64,000 bases of DNA from Aquicoccus sp. G2-2 (GCF_034555965.1 NZ_JAYDCK010000003.1:1798001-1862000), one strand, 5' to 3'. Positions 54,773 to 64,000 are shown, counted from the stretch's first letter. Notes: generated by a model from the letters alone, not told the origin. Translations and numbers: made by a program.

Positions 54773-55690
54773 TTAAACCGCCTCCGGCGCGCGCTTGACC
54801 AACCCGAGCTTTTCGCGCACCTCCTGCGGGCCGATCACCCGCGCGCCCATGCGCTCAACAATTTCGCGGGCACGTTCGACCAACTGTGCATTGGTGGCCA
54901 GAACACCTTTGTCGAGCCAGATATTGTCTTCCAACCCAACGCGCACATTGCCCCCCGCCAGCACGCTTGCCGCAACATACGCCATCTGGTTGCGACCCAA
55001 CCCAAAGGCCGAGAACGTCCAATCATCCGGCACGTTATTGACCATCGCCATGAATGTGTTGAGATCATCCGGCGCACCCCATGGCACGCCCATGCAAAGC
55101 TGAACCAAGGCCGGGCTGTCGAGAATGCCATCTTTCACCAATTGCTTGGCATACCAAAGATGCCCGGTGTCGAATGCCTCTATCTCGGGCTTGACGCCAA
55201 GATGCGTCATCATCCGGCCCATCGCCTGCAACATGCCGGGCGTGTTGGTCATCACATAGTCGGCCTCGGCAAAATTCATCGTCCCGCAATCGAGCGTGCA
55301 AATTTCCGGCAGGCACTGCTTGATATGCTCCACCCGCTCTGCCGCCCCGGCCATATCGGTGCCCGCCTCGCTGAGCGGCAATGGTGCCTCGGGTGAGCCA
55401 AATACCATGTCGCCGCCCATCCCGGCGGTCAGGTTCAGCACCACATCAACTTCGGCTTCACGAATCCGCTGCGTCACCTCGCGGTAAAGGTCGAGCCTGC
55501 GCGATGGCACCCCGGTTTCCGGGTCGCGCACATGGCAATGCACCACCGCCGCCCCGGCCCGCGCCGCCTCTATCGCGCTTTCGGCAATCTGCTGCGGGCT
55601 GCGCGGCACATGCGCGCTGCGATCCTGACTGCTGCCCGATCCGGTGACGGCACAGGTGATGAAAACAGCGCGGTTCATGGCAAGTGGCAT
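54773..55690 (-). CDS. BKACE family beta-keto acid cleavage enzyme
   Basis: 305 residues with a GAGGG site before the ATG. Zinc-dependent TIM-barrel with HCHVRDPETG (His51, His53) as the metal site, plus GLEDNIWLDKG. The family cleaves beta-keto acids with acetyl-CoA; in carnitine catabolism it splits 3-dehydrocarnitine into betainyl-CoA and acetoacetate. The gene is first in the operon with the dehydrogenase-thioesterase fusion, so dehydrocarnitine cleavage is the likely role, by gene order and family knowledge. Confidence 0.86.
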   Translation of the reverse strand: MPLAMNRAVFITCAVTGSGSSQDRSAHVPRSPQQIAESAIEAARAGAAVVHCHVRDPETGVPSRRLDLYREVTQRIREAEVDVVLNLTAGMGGDMVFGSPEAPLPLSEAGTDMAGAAERVEHIKQCLPEICTLDCGTMNFAEADYVMTNTPGMLQAMGRMMTHLGVKPEIEAFDTGHLWYAKQLVKDGILDSPALVQLCMGVPWGAPDDLNTFMAMVNNVPDDWTFSAFGLGRNQMAYVAASVLAGGNVRVGLEDNIWLDKGVLATNAQLVERAREIVERMGARVIGPQEVREKLGLVKRAPEAV

Positions 55691-55837
55691 GTCGATTCCC
55701 TCTTTTTGGTTGCAAAACTCTGCCCCGGATCGCGCCCGCCTTCCATCCGAAAATGAAAACCAGCCTAGCGTTCTCTCTGGTCTTTACAGCCGCCGTCCAC
55801 TCGCTATGAGGGTTAACAGCCATAAATGAGAATTCCC

Positions 55838-57280
55838 ATGCCCGCATTGATGATCCAAGGCACCGGCAGCAATGTCGGAAAATCCATGCTTGTCGCCGGT
55901 CTTGCGCGGGTGGCACGGCGGCGCGGCATATCGGTCGCCCCGTTCAAGCCCCAAAACATGTCGAATAATGCCGCCGTCACCGCCGACGGGGGTGAAATTG
56001 GCCGGGCACAGGCGTTACAGGCGCTGGCCTGTGGCCTGCCCCCGATGAGCGATATGAACCCGGTGCTGCTCAAACCCGAAACCGACACCGGCGCGCAGGT
56101 GATTGTTCAAGGCAGGCGAATTGCCACGACCGAAGCCCATGCCTACGGCACGTTGAAGGCACAACTTCTCGACAAGGTGTTGGAAAGTTTTGCACGGCTG
56201 AAAACTCAATTCGACCTGATAATTGTGGAAGGCGCAGGCAGCCCGGCAGAGATCAACCTACGCCCACGTGACATCGCCAATATGGGGTTTGCTCAAGCGG
56301 CAGATGTGCCTGTCATACTTGCCGGTGATATTGATCGCGGCGGCGTCATCGCGCAAATTGTCGGCACCCAAGCGGTGCTCGATCCCGCCGATGCCGCACA
56401 GATCAAAGGCTTTCTTGTCAACAAGTTCCGTGGCGATCCCCGGCTATTCGACGATGGTTATGCAATGATCGAAGCGCGCACCCGTTGGCCCGGTTTTGGC
56501 GTTCTGCCGTGGTTTGCCGACGCGTGGAAGCTCCCTGCGGAAGACGCCCTTGATCTGGACACCCCGCGCCGCGAAGGCGGGTTGCACGTGGTTTGCCTCT
56601 GCCTGTCACGCATTGCCAATTTCGACGATCTCGACCCGTTGGCGCAGGAACCCGGCGTGCGGCTCACCATGCTTGGCCCCGGCCGCGCGGTGCCGGGGGA
56701 CGCTGATCTGGTGATCCTGCCCGGCACCAAATCTACCCGTGGCGACCTTGCCTTCCTGCGCGCACAAGGCTGGGAAACCGATCTGCGCGCCCATCATCGG
56801 CGCGGCGGTGCCATCCTTGGCATATGCGGCGGCTATCAGATGCTGGGGCACAGCGTTTCCGACCCCGATGGCATAGAAGGCCCGCCCGGCACCGATCCCG
56901 GCCTTGGCTTTCTTAAGATCGACACGGTCATGCATGGTGAAAAACGACTCACCGAAGTGCAGGCGGTCCACGCCACCACAAGGGCCGGTTTCTCAGGTTA
57001 TGAAATCCACATCGGGCAGAGTGACGGGCCAGACCGCGCCCGCCCTTTCAGCCATATCTCAGGCCGCCCCGAAGGTGCAATCAGCGCCGATGGCCGCGTC
57101 TCGGGCAGCTATCTGCACGGCATGTTTCGCGATGACGGGTTTCGTGCGGCGTGGCTGAACGGCTTTGGTGTCACCTCTGATGGCACCTATGCCACAGGGG
57201 TTGAGGAAAGCCTTGATGCATTGGCCGCGCATCTGGAGGCCCATCTTGATATCGACCGGCTCTTGGCTTGCGCAAAGTAA
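55838..57280 (+). CDS. cobQ: Cobyric acid synthase
   Basis: About 480 residues; ATGs at 55826 and 55838 are both possible. Amidates adenosylcobyrinic acid a,c-diamide. The N-terminal P-loop [15 protein letters not shown] and the [11 protein letters not shown] motif are canonical, with the GATase triad Cys in [10 protein letters not shown] and His in SGSYLHGMF. It stands alone, divergent from BKACE. No B12 riboswitch was recognised in the upstream 130 bases. Confidence 0.93.
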   Translation: MPALMIQGTGSNVGKSMLVAGLARVARRRGISVAPFKPQNMSNNAAVTADGGEIGRAQALQALACGLPPMSDMNPVLLKPETDTGAQVIVQGRRIATTEAHAYGTLKAQLLDKVLESFARLKTQFDLIIVEGAGSPAEINLRPRDIANMGFAQAADVPVILAGDIDRGGVIAQIVGTQAVLDPADAAQIKGFLVNKFRGDPRLFDDGYAMIEARTRWPGFGVLPWFADAWKLPAEDALDLDTPRREGGLHVVCLCLSRIANFDDLDPLAQEPGVRLTMLGPGRAVPGDADLVILPGTKSTRGDLAFLRAQGWETDLRAHHRRGGAILGICGGYQMLGHSVSDPDGIEGPPGTDPGLGFLKIDTVMHGEKRLTEVQAVHATTRAGFSGYEIHIGQSDGPDRARPFSHISGRPEGAISADGRVSGSYLHGMFRDDGFRAAWLNGFGVTSDGTYATGVEESLDALAAHLEAHLDIDRLLACAK

Positions 57281-57292
57281 CCGCAGGCGCAC

Positions 57293-58220
57293 TTAGTCGG
57301 TCAGCGAAAGCGTATGTTCACGCAGCCACGCCATGAAGCCGCGCGGATCCTTTTCCAGCATGTCGTAACGCTCATCCTCAATCGGATGGCCGATAACAGG
57401 CGCCTGCCGCTTGTTGCAGCTTTTCACGATCTCATGCAGCAGCAACCCTTGCCTGAGGGTCGCCGAAATGCGGTTGGCAATCTGGTAAGCGCGCGAGTTC
57501 GAGCCCAGAAAATGCACTGGCACAACCTTTGCCCCTGAGCGGCGGATCATCTGCGCGGTGAACACATTCCATTCCTGCTCAACCGCCGGGCCAAACATCG
57601 AATCCGATGAGGCGACAACACCCGACGGAAACAACGTAACCAACCCCCGCCTTCAGATGCAGCATCGCCGCCTTGCGCATTTCAACAAACTTTTTCTGCG
57701 CATCAGGTTCATAAGGGAACGGCACCGGGATCATATAGGACGAGGCCACCTCATCAATCCCGGTCAACAGGGCGCGTGTGAGGATGCGGTAGTCATTGCG
57801 CACGCGGCCAATCAGCTCGGCCAAAATCATCCCGTCAACCAATCCATGCGGATGATTGGCCACAACCACAACCGGACCTTCCTTTGGAATACGCTGCAGT
57901 TGCGCGTCAGGGGTTTGCAGATCAACCCCCATCACCTTCAATGCAGCAGGCCAGAACGCCTGCCCGCGCGGTGCGCCCATGCGCTCAAATTCCCTTACCA
58001 TTCGAATGATGGTGATCTTGCCGGTAAGCCATTCGATCGCGCGAATTGTGGTCGAATGCAGAGGGCTGTCAAACGAACTCGCATAGGTCAGCGAGCGCCG
58101 GTCATGCCGGATCGTCTCATCGGGCCTCATCGCCGCACCGACAGGATCGCTGCCGGATGCGTCTTGGCCCGTGTTTTCGCCGTACCTCTCCACCACCTTC
58201 ACGCAACCTCTGATCGGCAT
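57293..58220 (-). CDS. PlsC-like lysophospholipid acyltransferase, frameshifted
   Basis: Acyltransferase of the PlsC/LPLAT superfamily. The HX4D motif is NHPHGLVDG, and a later FPSGVVAS segment is the second block. The frame changes at a run of five G on the coding strand (C run 57644-57648): LHLKAG continues as LVTLFPSG in another frame. Length is one base over a multiple of three, so one extra base (or two missing) restores about 308 residues. It precedes nothing in an operon and sits downstream of HPr on the same strand. The acceptor is unknown. Confidence 0.8.
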
Positions 58221-58253
58221 CCATCCACTATCGCGCGCAGCCGCCTGAATGGG

Positions 58254-58532
58254 TCAGTCATCTTCGCCGAACCGGTCCGCCACCAGCGCCTCCAGCGCAT
58301 CCGCCAGCGCCTCGGCGTCCGGGCCCGAAGTCTGCACGTCAATAGTGCTTCCTTTCGGCGCTGCCAACATCAAAAGACCCATTATGCTGTCTCCTCCAAC
58401 ACTCATCCCGTCCCGGCTGATCTCGGCTTGTGCATCGAACCCCTCCACCACCTCGACAAGTTTGGCCGAAGCACGGGCATGAAGCCCCTTCACATTTATG
58501 ATTTTCAACTGGCGCAAGATAAGTCCACTCAT
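58254..58532 (-). CDS. Phosphocarrier protein HPr, PTS-Ntr type
   Basis: 92 residues from ATG 58532. His18 in GLHARAS is the PEP-dependent phosphorylation site and Ser49 in GGDSIMGLL is the regulatory serine phosphorylated by HprK. Such HPr proteins are regulatory in alphaproteobacteria rather than for sugar uptake. It follows the EIIA gene by about 33 bases. Confidence 0.93.
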   Translation of the reverse strand: MSGLILRQLKIINVKGLHARASAKLVEVVEGFDAQAEISRDGMSVGGDSIMGLLMLAAPKGSTIDVQTSGPDAEALADALEALVADRFGEDD

Positions 58533-58565
58533 GATTTCGTCTTTCAGTAGTCTCAAATAGCAAAG

Positions 58566-58958
58566 TCAGGTGCCAGCTATGGTCTGACAGTCGATATACT
58601 TGCGGCCCGCATCCATCGCCAGACGCACTGCTTCCGAAACCCCAAGATGGCGGGATTTCGCAAGCTTGATCAGCATTGGCAGGTTGGCACCGTAAAGAAT
58701 ACGTCGGTTTTCCTCGGCACACGCCCGCAATGACAGGTTCGAAGGCGATCCACCAAACATATCGACCACCACGACAACCCCGTTGCCCTGATCCACGGCA
58801 TCGGCGGCCTGACAGATTTCAACCTGTTTCGCACCACGGTCGCAATCTGCCGCAATCGCGACAGAGCGCACGCCCTTCTGGGCGCCCACAACATGCTCGA
58901 CAGCCGAAACATACTCTGCTGCAAGCCCGCCATGTGCCACGATAACAATGCCGATCAC
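58566..58958 (-). CDS. PTS EIIA component, mannose family
   Basis: 130 residues with phospho-His9 in IVAHGGLA and VVVVDMFGGSPSNL typical of EIIA-Man. No EIIB or EIIC is present, so it acts as a regulator or phosphate sink in the chain from HPr. It is five bases after the rapZ gene and before HPr. Confidence 0.92.
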   Translation of the reverse strand: MIGIVIVAHGGLAAEYVSAVEHVVGAQKGVRSVAIAADCDRGAKQVEICQAADAVDQGNGVVVVVDMFGGSPSNLSLRACAEENRRILYGANLPMLIKLAKSRHLGVSEAVRLAMDAGRKYIDCQTIAGT

Positions 58959-58963
58959 AAAGG

Positions 58964-59948
58964 TTACCCCTCCTGTCCCATGCCGCGCTTGCCGCTTGCG
59001 CCTGCAGCCATGTGTTCCGCGCCATCTCCTGCCGCGGCGCCCTTGTTGCGTTCAAGTTCACGGTGCCTGATTGACACCTGCCAGCCCCCCTCCGCAAGAG
59101 CACCGGCCAGTTTTTCAGCAAGTGTGACGGAACGATGTTGCCCCCCGTGCAACCGAACCCGATAGAAATATGCGCCTTACCCTCTTCCGAATAGGCCGGC
59201 AACAAGAGTTCGGCAAGTTGAAGGACTTGACCAAAGAAATCATCGAACCGTGCATCGCTTTGGACATAGTTGGCAACACGCGCATCCGTGCCATTGAGCG
59301 CGCGCAGACTTTGGTCCCAATGCGGATTCCTCAGGAAGCGGCAATCAAACACCATGTCAATGCCACGCGGCAACCCACGCTTGTAGGAAAACGAATTCAC
59401 CGAAACCGCGAGTCCCGGACGCCCGCCCGGCGCAACCTCGGGCGCGAACCAGCGGGCGATTTCAGCGCGCAACTCATGCGGAGACAACTCCGACGTATCA
59501 ATCAAGACATCGGCCTGTGCCCGGACCGCCACCAGCAAATCATATTCGCGGCGGATGCCCGTCAACGGACTTTCCGCGGGGGCCATCGGGTGCCGACGTC
59601 GTGTTTCGGAAAACCTGCGCAGCAGAACATCCTCGCTGCAATCAACATAGGCAAGCTCCAGCACACCGCCGAAACGCTCATTATATCTGTCGATCACATC
59701 AATTAACGCGGCGGGGGAAAATTCGCGGTTGCGGGTATCAATTCCCAGCGCCATCGGACGAGACACACCCGCCCCCCGGATGAACCATCAAGCAATCGAG
59801 GCACCAGCGAAAGCGGCATGTTGTCGATCGCCTCGTAGCCCAGATCTTCCAACGCATGAATCGCCGTTGAGCGACCAGCACCAGACGGTCCGGTAACCAT
59901 CACGCACCGCGCTGTCCGTGTCTCAATACTGCTGCGCACCCCATTCAT
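58964..59948 (-). CDS. rapZ: RapZ RNase adaptor / nucleotide-binding protein, two frameshifts
   Basis: ATPase/GTPase-like protein of the RapZ (YvcJ) family. The P-loop is [10 protein letters not shown] at about residues 19-28. The frame breaks twice at C runs of six (59772-59777 and 59141-59146 on the plus strand). In order, the three frames read [25 protein letters not shown] through GFGCTGG, and [13 protein letters not shown], all RapZ sequence. Two added bases give a length divisible by three, about 328 residues. It lies between hprK and the EIIA gene, as in other alphaproteobacteria. Two homopolymer deletions in one gene strongly suggest sequence error. Confidence 0.9.
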
Positions 59949-59966
59949 TGCGCCCGCCCTTTCATC

Positions 59967-60404
59967 TCATGCGTTCCGCCCCGCCCTGAGATATTGCAGA
60001 ATCGCCGCCGCGAAATGATCACTCGCCACATTGTGAAGCAAGGGGAAGGTTTGGCCCAGCAGGTTTTTCGTGCGCTTCGGCGGCAGCCGTGCCGCTTCGC
60101 GCTGACCAAGGTCAACCACCAGCACAAGCCGCACCGGCCCGGCAGGCACCGCGTTAAGAATACCGACGCACCGCGCTTCGATCCGGCCTGCGATGGCCGC
60201 AGGGGCCGACGCCATCACCTCCCCGTCATCGCCGCATTGCAAAACCACCCGGTCATCAGCCACAAGGCTGGCCCCGCGCGCCATGAGCTCAAGCGCCAAC
60301 GCCGATTTCCCCGCACCGGACGGCCCAAGGATCAACGCGCCTTTGCCTTCAAAGGCCACGCAACTGGCGTGCAAAATCGTCTCTGGCGGCTCCGGTCCGG
60401 CCAC
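59967..60404 (-). CDS. hprK: HPr kinase/phosphorylase, short alphaproteobacterial form
   Basis: 145 residues from a GTG at 60404, only the C-terminal catalytic domain as usual in alphaproteobacteria. P-loop GPSGAGKS at 27-34 and the conserved SLVADDRVVL. It phosphorylates HPr on serine and controls carbon/nitrogen PTS signalling. It follows chvG by three bases and precedes rapZ by 18. Confidence 0.92.
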   Translation of the reverse strand: MAGPEPPETILHASCVAFEGKGALILGPSGAGKSALALELMARGASLVADDRVVLQCGDDGEVMASAPAAIAGRIEARCVGILNAVPAGPVRLVLVVDLGQREAARLPPKRTKNLLGQTFPLLHNVASDHFAAAILQYLRAGRNA

Positions 60405-60407
60405 GGC

Positions 60408-62108
60408 TCAGACCGGCAGGCCCACGATGAAACGCGCGCCAAGCGGGTCTGACGTGATATCGGCATCGGTGGGCCGGATGTTCTCGGCCCAGATAACCCC
60501 GTCATGCGCCTCGACAATCTGTTTTGAAATCGCCAGCCCAAGCCCGGAATTATTGCCGAACTGGCCTTCCGGGCGCTCGGAATAGAACCGTTTGAAAACT
60601 TTTTGCAACGCTTCTTCGGGAATGCCCGGCCCGGTATCTTCGACCACCACAAGCACCCGGTTTTCGCGCTGTCGCGCCCAAAGACGGATTGCATCGCCAT
60701 CTTCGCAAAAGGAAATCGCGTTGGTGATCAGGTTGACAAACACCTGCGCCAGCCGCGCCTCAAGCCCGCTGATCACGATCGGACGCTCCGGCAGGTCTGT
60801 TATGAAGTCGATCCCTCTGGATTTCGCATCCTCGCCAAGGAACTGGCCAAGATTGCCCAGCATCTTCATCAGATCAAAGCTTTCCTGCTCTTCCTTGACC
60901 AATTCACTATCAAGCCTTGACGCATTGGAAATATCGCTGACCAACCGATCAAGCCGACGCACGTCATGCTCGATCACGTCAAGAAGCTTGCCGCGCTGTT
61001 CGTCCTTCTTGACCATGCGCAGCGATCCCACCGCGCTCCGCAGAGAGGCAAGCGGATTCTTGATCTCATGTGCCACATCGGCAGCGAACTGTTCGTTGCC
61101 GTCGATCCGGTCGTAAAGTGCGCTGACCATGCCACGCAACGCGCCGGACAATCGCCCGATCTCATCCGGTCGCGCGGTCAGATCAGGGATGCGGATGCGG
61201 CCGGGGTTCTGGCGCTTGCGGGTATCGCGGTCACGTCCGATTTCTGCCGCCGCAGCAAGGTCGGCAAGCGGGTTGGCAATGGTTGACGCCAACACAAGGC
61301 TAAGCCCGATAGAGACGACAATTCCGATGATGAACATCTGAAGGACGCGTTCGCGCCCGAGCCGCACCAGCTGATCAATCTCTCCCGAAGTTGACGCCAG
61401 CGCAACAACGCCTATCGGCTGCTTCCCGTCCATGATCCGCGTCGCCACGGTATAGACCCGGCCTTCCCCATGACTGCCCGGTGCCACTTGCGAACCGTAT
61501 TGCAGCGTCGCGGGAACCATCTGGCGGGCTTGCTCCCCAACCGCGATGAGCGGCTTACTCGGTTTCTCGCCGGTAAACAGCCCCGAGAGCCGATCCCACA
61601 TCCATGTCAGCCCATCGGTCAGGAAAGTGGCCCGGTCATCGACGCCGATATTCTCGACTATCGAGTTCAGCCCCTTGCCGCCGGCGGTCCCCACCGGCGT
61701 GCCGTCTGTGTCGAACACGAAAACCTGAACGCCCTTGCGCATATCGAGGCCCGCAAGCGTTGCGCTCACGTTCACGTCGCTCTGTGAAGTCAGTGAAACC
61801 GTCCGGCCAACCGGCAATTGCGCTTCGAACACATCGGCGATGAGTTCAACTTCGCTAACCAACCCGCGGGCGCGCTGCTGGGCCAACCCGTCGCGCGACG
61901 AATTCAGGTAGAGGATACCCGCGACCAGAATATTGAGCGCAATCAGGTTGAAGGTGATGATCTTGCGCGCCAACGGCGAGCGCCGCAACGTATGCAGCCC
62001 CCGCTTCTCACGACTGACCCGAATTTCATCGTCAACAGTCGCGTTCGGGGCAACAAAATCGTCACCCAGAACAATATCTCCGTCACGTTCAGGCGCCATG
62101 TCGCGCAC
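60408..62108 (-). CDS. chvG: Sensor histidine kinase ChvG
   Basis: 566 residues from GTG 62108 (AGAGGA upstream). Membrane segments at about 48-68 and 257-278 flank a periplasmic domain (ChvG/ExoS type, with the Thr/Ser-rich region around 100-240). A HAMP-like segment follows, then the H-box VAHEIKNPLASL with His347 and the ATPase domain with NLITNAISFC and DTGPGIPEEAL. Senses acid or envelope stress in relatives, through ExoR. It is between chvI and hprK. Confidence 0.93.
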   Translation of the reverse strand: MRDMAPERDGDIVLGDDFVAPNATVDDEIRVSREKRGLHTLRRSPLARKIITFNLIALNILVAGILYLNSSRDGLAQQRARGLVSEVELIADVFEAQLPVGRTVSLTSQSDVNVSATLAGLDMRKGVQVFVFDTDGTPVGTAGGKGLNSIVENIGVDDRATFLTDGLTWMWDRLSGLFTGEKPSKPLIAVGEQARQMVPATLQYGSQVAPGSHGEGRVYTVATRIMDGKQPIGVVALASTSGEIDQLVRLGRERVLQMFIIGIVVSIGLSLVLASTIANPLADLAAAAEIGRDRDTRKRQNPGRIRIPDLTARPDEIGRLSGALRGMVSALYDRIDGNEQFAADVAHEIKNPLASLRSAVGSLRMVKKDEQRGKLLDVIEHDVRRLDRLVSDISNASRLDSELVKEEQESFDLMKMLGNLGQFLGEDAKSRGIDFITDLPERPIVISGLEARLAQVFVNLITNAISFCEDGDAIRLWARQRENRVLVVVEDTGPGIPEEALQKVFKRFYSERPEGQFGNNSGLGLAISKQIVEAHDGVIWAENIRPTDADITSDPLGARFIVGLPV

Positions 62109-62155
62109 GTCGGTCCTCTCAGATGGGGTGCGTTTTTGCGCCCGCTGCTACCGCC

Positions 62156-62857
62156 TTACTCTTCGTTATACCTGTAGCCGATCCCGTAGAGGGTCTCAAT
62201 CGCCGAGAAGTCGTCATCGGCACTGCGCATCTTCTTACGCAGCCGTTTGATGTGGCTGTCAATGGTGCGGTCATCAACATAAACCTGATCGTCATAAGCC
62301 ACGTCCATCAACTGATCGCGGCTTTTCACGAAGCCGGGCCGTTGCGCCAACGCCTGCAACAGCAGAAACTCGGTCACGGTGAGCGAGACATCCTTGCCCT
62401 TCCATGTAACCGAATGGCGCAGCGGGTCCATCCTCAGATCGCCACGCTCCATCACCTTGGTTTCTTCGGTATCGCCAACGATATCCCCGGCCACCGCATC
62501 CTGTCGGCGCAAGAGCGCGCGGATGCGCTCCACCAGAAGGCGTTGAGAGAACGGCTTCTTCACATAATCATCCGCCCCCATTCGCAGCCCGAGAACCTCA
62601 TCAATCTCATCGTCTTTCGAGGTCAGGAAAATCACCGGCATGGAGGTTTTCTGCCGCAGTCGTTGCAGCAAATCCATGCCGTCCATACGTGGCATCTTTA
62701 TATCCAGCACTGCCATATCGGGCAGTTGCCGGTTGAATGCGTCCAGCGCCTGCTGACCGTCATGATAGGTTTCAACCTCAAAACCTTCTGCTTCAAGGGT
62801 CATGGCCACCGATGTCAGAATATTCCTGTCATCGTCCACAAGGGCGATCTTCGACAT
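62156..62857 (-). CDS. chvI: Response regulator ChvI
   Basis: 233 residues from ATG 62857. Receiver domain with DDD (8-10), phosphoacceptor Asp52 in [11 protein letters not shown] and Lys in VKKPFS, then an OmpR-type winged helix ([13 protein letters not shown]). Controls envelope, acid and central-carbon genes with ChvG. Upstream of it is the divergent pckA gene, a conserved arrangement. Confidence 0.95.
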   Translation of the reverse strand: MSKIALVDDDRNILTSVAMTLEAEGFEVETYHDGQQALDAFNRQLPDMAVLDIKMPRMDGMDLLQRLRQKTSMPVIFLTSKDDEIDEVLGLRMGADDYVKKPFSQRLLVERIRALLRRQDAVAGDIVGDTEETKVMERGDLRMDPLRHSVTWKGKDVSLTVTEFLLLQALAQRPGFVKSRDQLMDVAYDDQVYVDDRTIDSHIKRLRKKMRSADDDFSAIETLYGIGYRYNEE

Positions 62858-63227
62858 ATCAGAAGTCCTTATACTGCTCGTTACGCCTGCTTTTTTCAGA
62901 GACAATCGCCGCTTTCTCCTTTGCAATCAATCCCCAACTGCGAATCAGGCCGTGTTTCACCCCGATTCTGCCAAGAAAATCTCTTAGGAATGGCTAATTT
63001 ACCTCACTTTCCGTTTCAGATTGGAAACTTGTTGGCGCTAACTCATTCGCATTGTCGGGGTGGTTGCGCAAACAATTGCCCCCTGCGGCAAAGCTGCCTG
63101 TTCTCCGGCACTTGGCGCGTGTTAAGAGGCGGCATCGGCCTTTGTGGCCGAAAGCACGAGCGGCGAACCCTGCCACTCACGCCAGGACCATCCGCCACCA
63201 ACGCGGGCGCATCAGGAGAAATCAAAT
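62858..63227. promoter_or_regulatory. Divergent chvI / pckA intergenic region
   Basis: 370 bases without a supported gene. The half near chvI is AT-rich. It contains the palindrome-like site at 63031-63042. Short frames here have no family likeness. It must carry the promoters of both genes and is the likely place where ChvI or a carbon regulator acts. Confidence 0.5.
63031..63042. promoter_or_regulatory. LacI-type operator candidate upstream of pckA
   Basis: GTTGGCGCTAAC has GTT and AAC arms around a GCGC centre, a near-palindrome typical of LacI/GalR operators. CceR-type central-carbon regulators of Rhodobacterales act at pckA; a match to that regulator's exact site is not verified. Confidence 0.4.
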
Positions 63228-64000
63228 ATGACATTAGGACGGGTGAACCCGAATTTCCGGCTTGAAGACCAAGGCATCGAAGGGCTGGGCAATGTCTATT
63301 ACAACTTCATGGAGCCCGCTCTGATCGAAGCGGCGGTCAGAGCAGGCGAAGGCCGGATCGGCAATGGCGGCACGTTTCTGGTGTCGACCGGAAAATTCAC
63401 GGGCCGCTCTCCGAAAGACAAACATGTGGTGAAAACACCGTCGGTCGAAAACACGATCTGGTGGGACCAAAATGCCGCGATGAGCGAAGAAGGCTTTGCC
63501 CGTCTTTACGAAGACATGCTGGAACACATGAAGGGCGGGGATTACCACGTTCAGGACCTGACCGGCGGCGCCGACCCGGCCCATGCAATCAATGTGCGCA
63601 TGATTACCGAAATGTCGTGGCACGCACTTTTCAACCGCAACATGCTGCGCCGCCCGCCGCGCGAGGCGCTCAACAGCTACGTTGCCGATTTCACCATCAT
63701 CAACTGCCCCAGCTTCAAGGCGGACCCCGAGCGCCATGATTGCCGTTCCGATACGGTGATCGCCCTTAATTTCGATCGCAAGCTGATCCTCGTCGCCAAT
63801 ACCGAATACGCCGGTGAGAACAAGAAGTCGGTTTTCACATTGCTGAACTATCTGCTGCCGGAAAAAGACATCATGCCGATGCATTGCTCGGCCAACCATG
63901 CCAAAGGCAACCCGATCGATACGGCGATTTTCTTTGGCCTGTCGGGCACCGGCAAGACCACGCTTTCGGCTGACCCGGACCGGGTGCTGATTGGCGATGA
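63228..64000 (+). CDS. pckA: Phosphoenolpyruvate carboxykinase (ATP), 3' end outside window
   Basis: At least 257 residues are visible before the window ends; the family is about 530. The ATG at 63228 has a CAGGAG site 11-16 bases before. The substrate-binding [12 protein letters not shown] motif and the P-loop GLSGTGKTT (about residues 239-247) identify an ATP-dependent PEP carboxykinase, the first committed step of gluconeogenesis. It is divergent from chvI. The stop codon is not in the window. Confidence 0.93.
   Translation, partial: MTLGRVNPNFRLEDQGIEGLGNVYYNFMEPALIEAAVRAGEGRIGNGGTFLVSTGKFTGRSPKDKHVVKTPSVENTIWWDQNAAMSEEGFARLYEDMLEHMKGGDYHVQDLTGGADPAHAINVRMITEMSWHALFNRNMLRRPPREALNSYVADFTIINCPSFKADPERHDCRSDTVIALNFDRKLILVANTEYAGENKKSVFTLLNYLLPEKDIMPMHCSANHAKGNPIDTAIFFGLSGTGKTTLSADPDRVLIGD

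Noticed and set aside
55700-55826. B12 riboswitch before cobQ
   Set aside because: No B12-box-like sequence or extended paired structure could be recognised in the short leader.
59966-60404. hprK as truncated
   Set aside because: The short form with only the kinase domain is normal for alphaproteobacteria.

Overview
The window is a chromosomal segment of a GC-rich alphaproteobacterium, almost certainly a member of Rhodobacterales (Rhodobacteraceae / Roseobacter group). The evidence is gene order and family content: DUF484-xerC followed by phosphatidylcholine synthase, ycjX with a TIGR01620 membrane protein, purE-purK, a glutamate/aspartate-type bzt/aap transporter, an ATP12 chaperone, fused ATP sulfurylase/APS kinase, a split H-NOX / diguanylate cyclase pair, and the HPr-EIIA-rapZ-hprK-chvG-chvI cluster facing pckA. 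No phage, insertion sequence, CRISPR array or clear island was seen; base composition and gene style look uniform.

Layout. 1-6.5 kb: DUF484 (cut by the window edge), xerC, pcs, ogt, ileS and a group III truncated haemoglobin. 6.5-12 kb: ycjX-GNAT-TIGR01620 operon, truA, and an Lrp-type regulator divergent from trxB. 12-18 kb: sat/cysC fusion, a PLP dehydratase, Hsp20 with DUF1150 behind a possible heat-shock promoter, a DUF465 protein, purE and purK. 18-23.5 kb: amino-acid ABC transporter with a terminator-like hairpin after the binding-protein gene and an unusually long permease. 23.5-34.5 kb: crcB-rluC-gph-atp12 operon, class V aminotransferase, tyrosine phosphatase coupled to an MsbA-like exporter, glycosyltransferase, ygfZ, efp, a small conserved protein and a PopZ-like protein. 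34.5-46.4 kb: TolC-family protein, a PIMT-family methyltransferase, tRNA-Cys, gltX, a TPP enzyme, the H-NOX/HNOBA-GGDEF pair, an MttB-family protein, a HAD phosphatase and a PleD-like protein lacking its phosphoacceptor Asp. 46.4-49.2 kb: an ECF sigma factor module with EF-hand and CpxP-like periplasmic proteins, then DUF983. 49.2-57.3 kb: NUDIX, EamA, fatty-acid desaturase, an XRE regulator, a carnitine-degradation module (dehydrogenase-thioesterase fusion, lipoprotein, BKACE) and cobyric acid synthase. 57.3-64 kb: acyltransferase, PTS-Ntr/RapZ/HprK, ChvG-ChvI and the start of pckA.

Functional themes are translation and housekeeping, envelope lipids (pcs, desaturase, acyltransferase, exporter, glycosyltransferase), nitric oxide and c-di-GMP signalling, quaternary-amine catabolism, and carbon/envelope control through PTS-ChvGI-PckA.

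Five genes (ileS, the TIGR01620 gene, the XRE regulator, the acyltransferase, rapZ) carry frame breaks, six in total. In each gene the two halves match one normal family protein, and length arithmetic supports 1-2 base indels. Five of the six breaks sit in homopolymers of 4-6 bases. Because ileS is essential, sequence error is the likeliest cause, and these genes are annotated as intact-in-life. The most interesting biology is the split NO-sensing module, the degenerate PleD-like cyclase, the PopZ-like protein, the coiled-coil insertion in the permease, and the ECF/EF-hand module with a perfect palindrome upstream.
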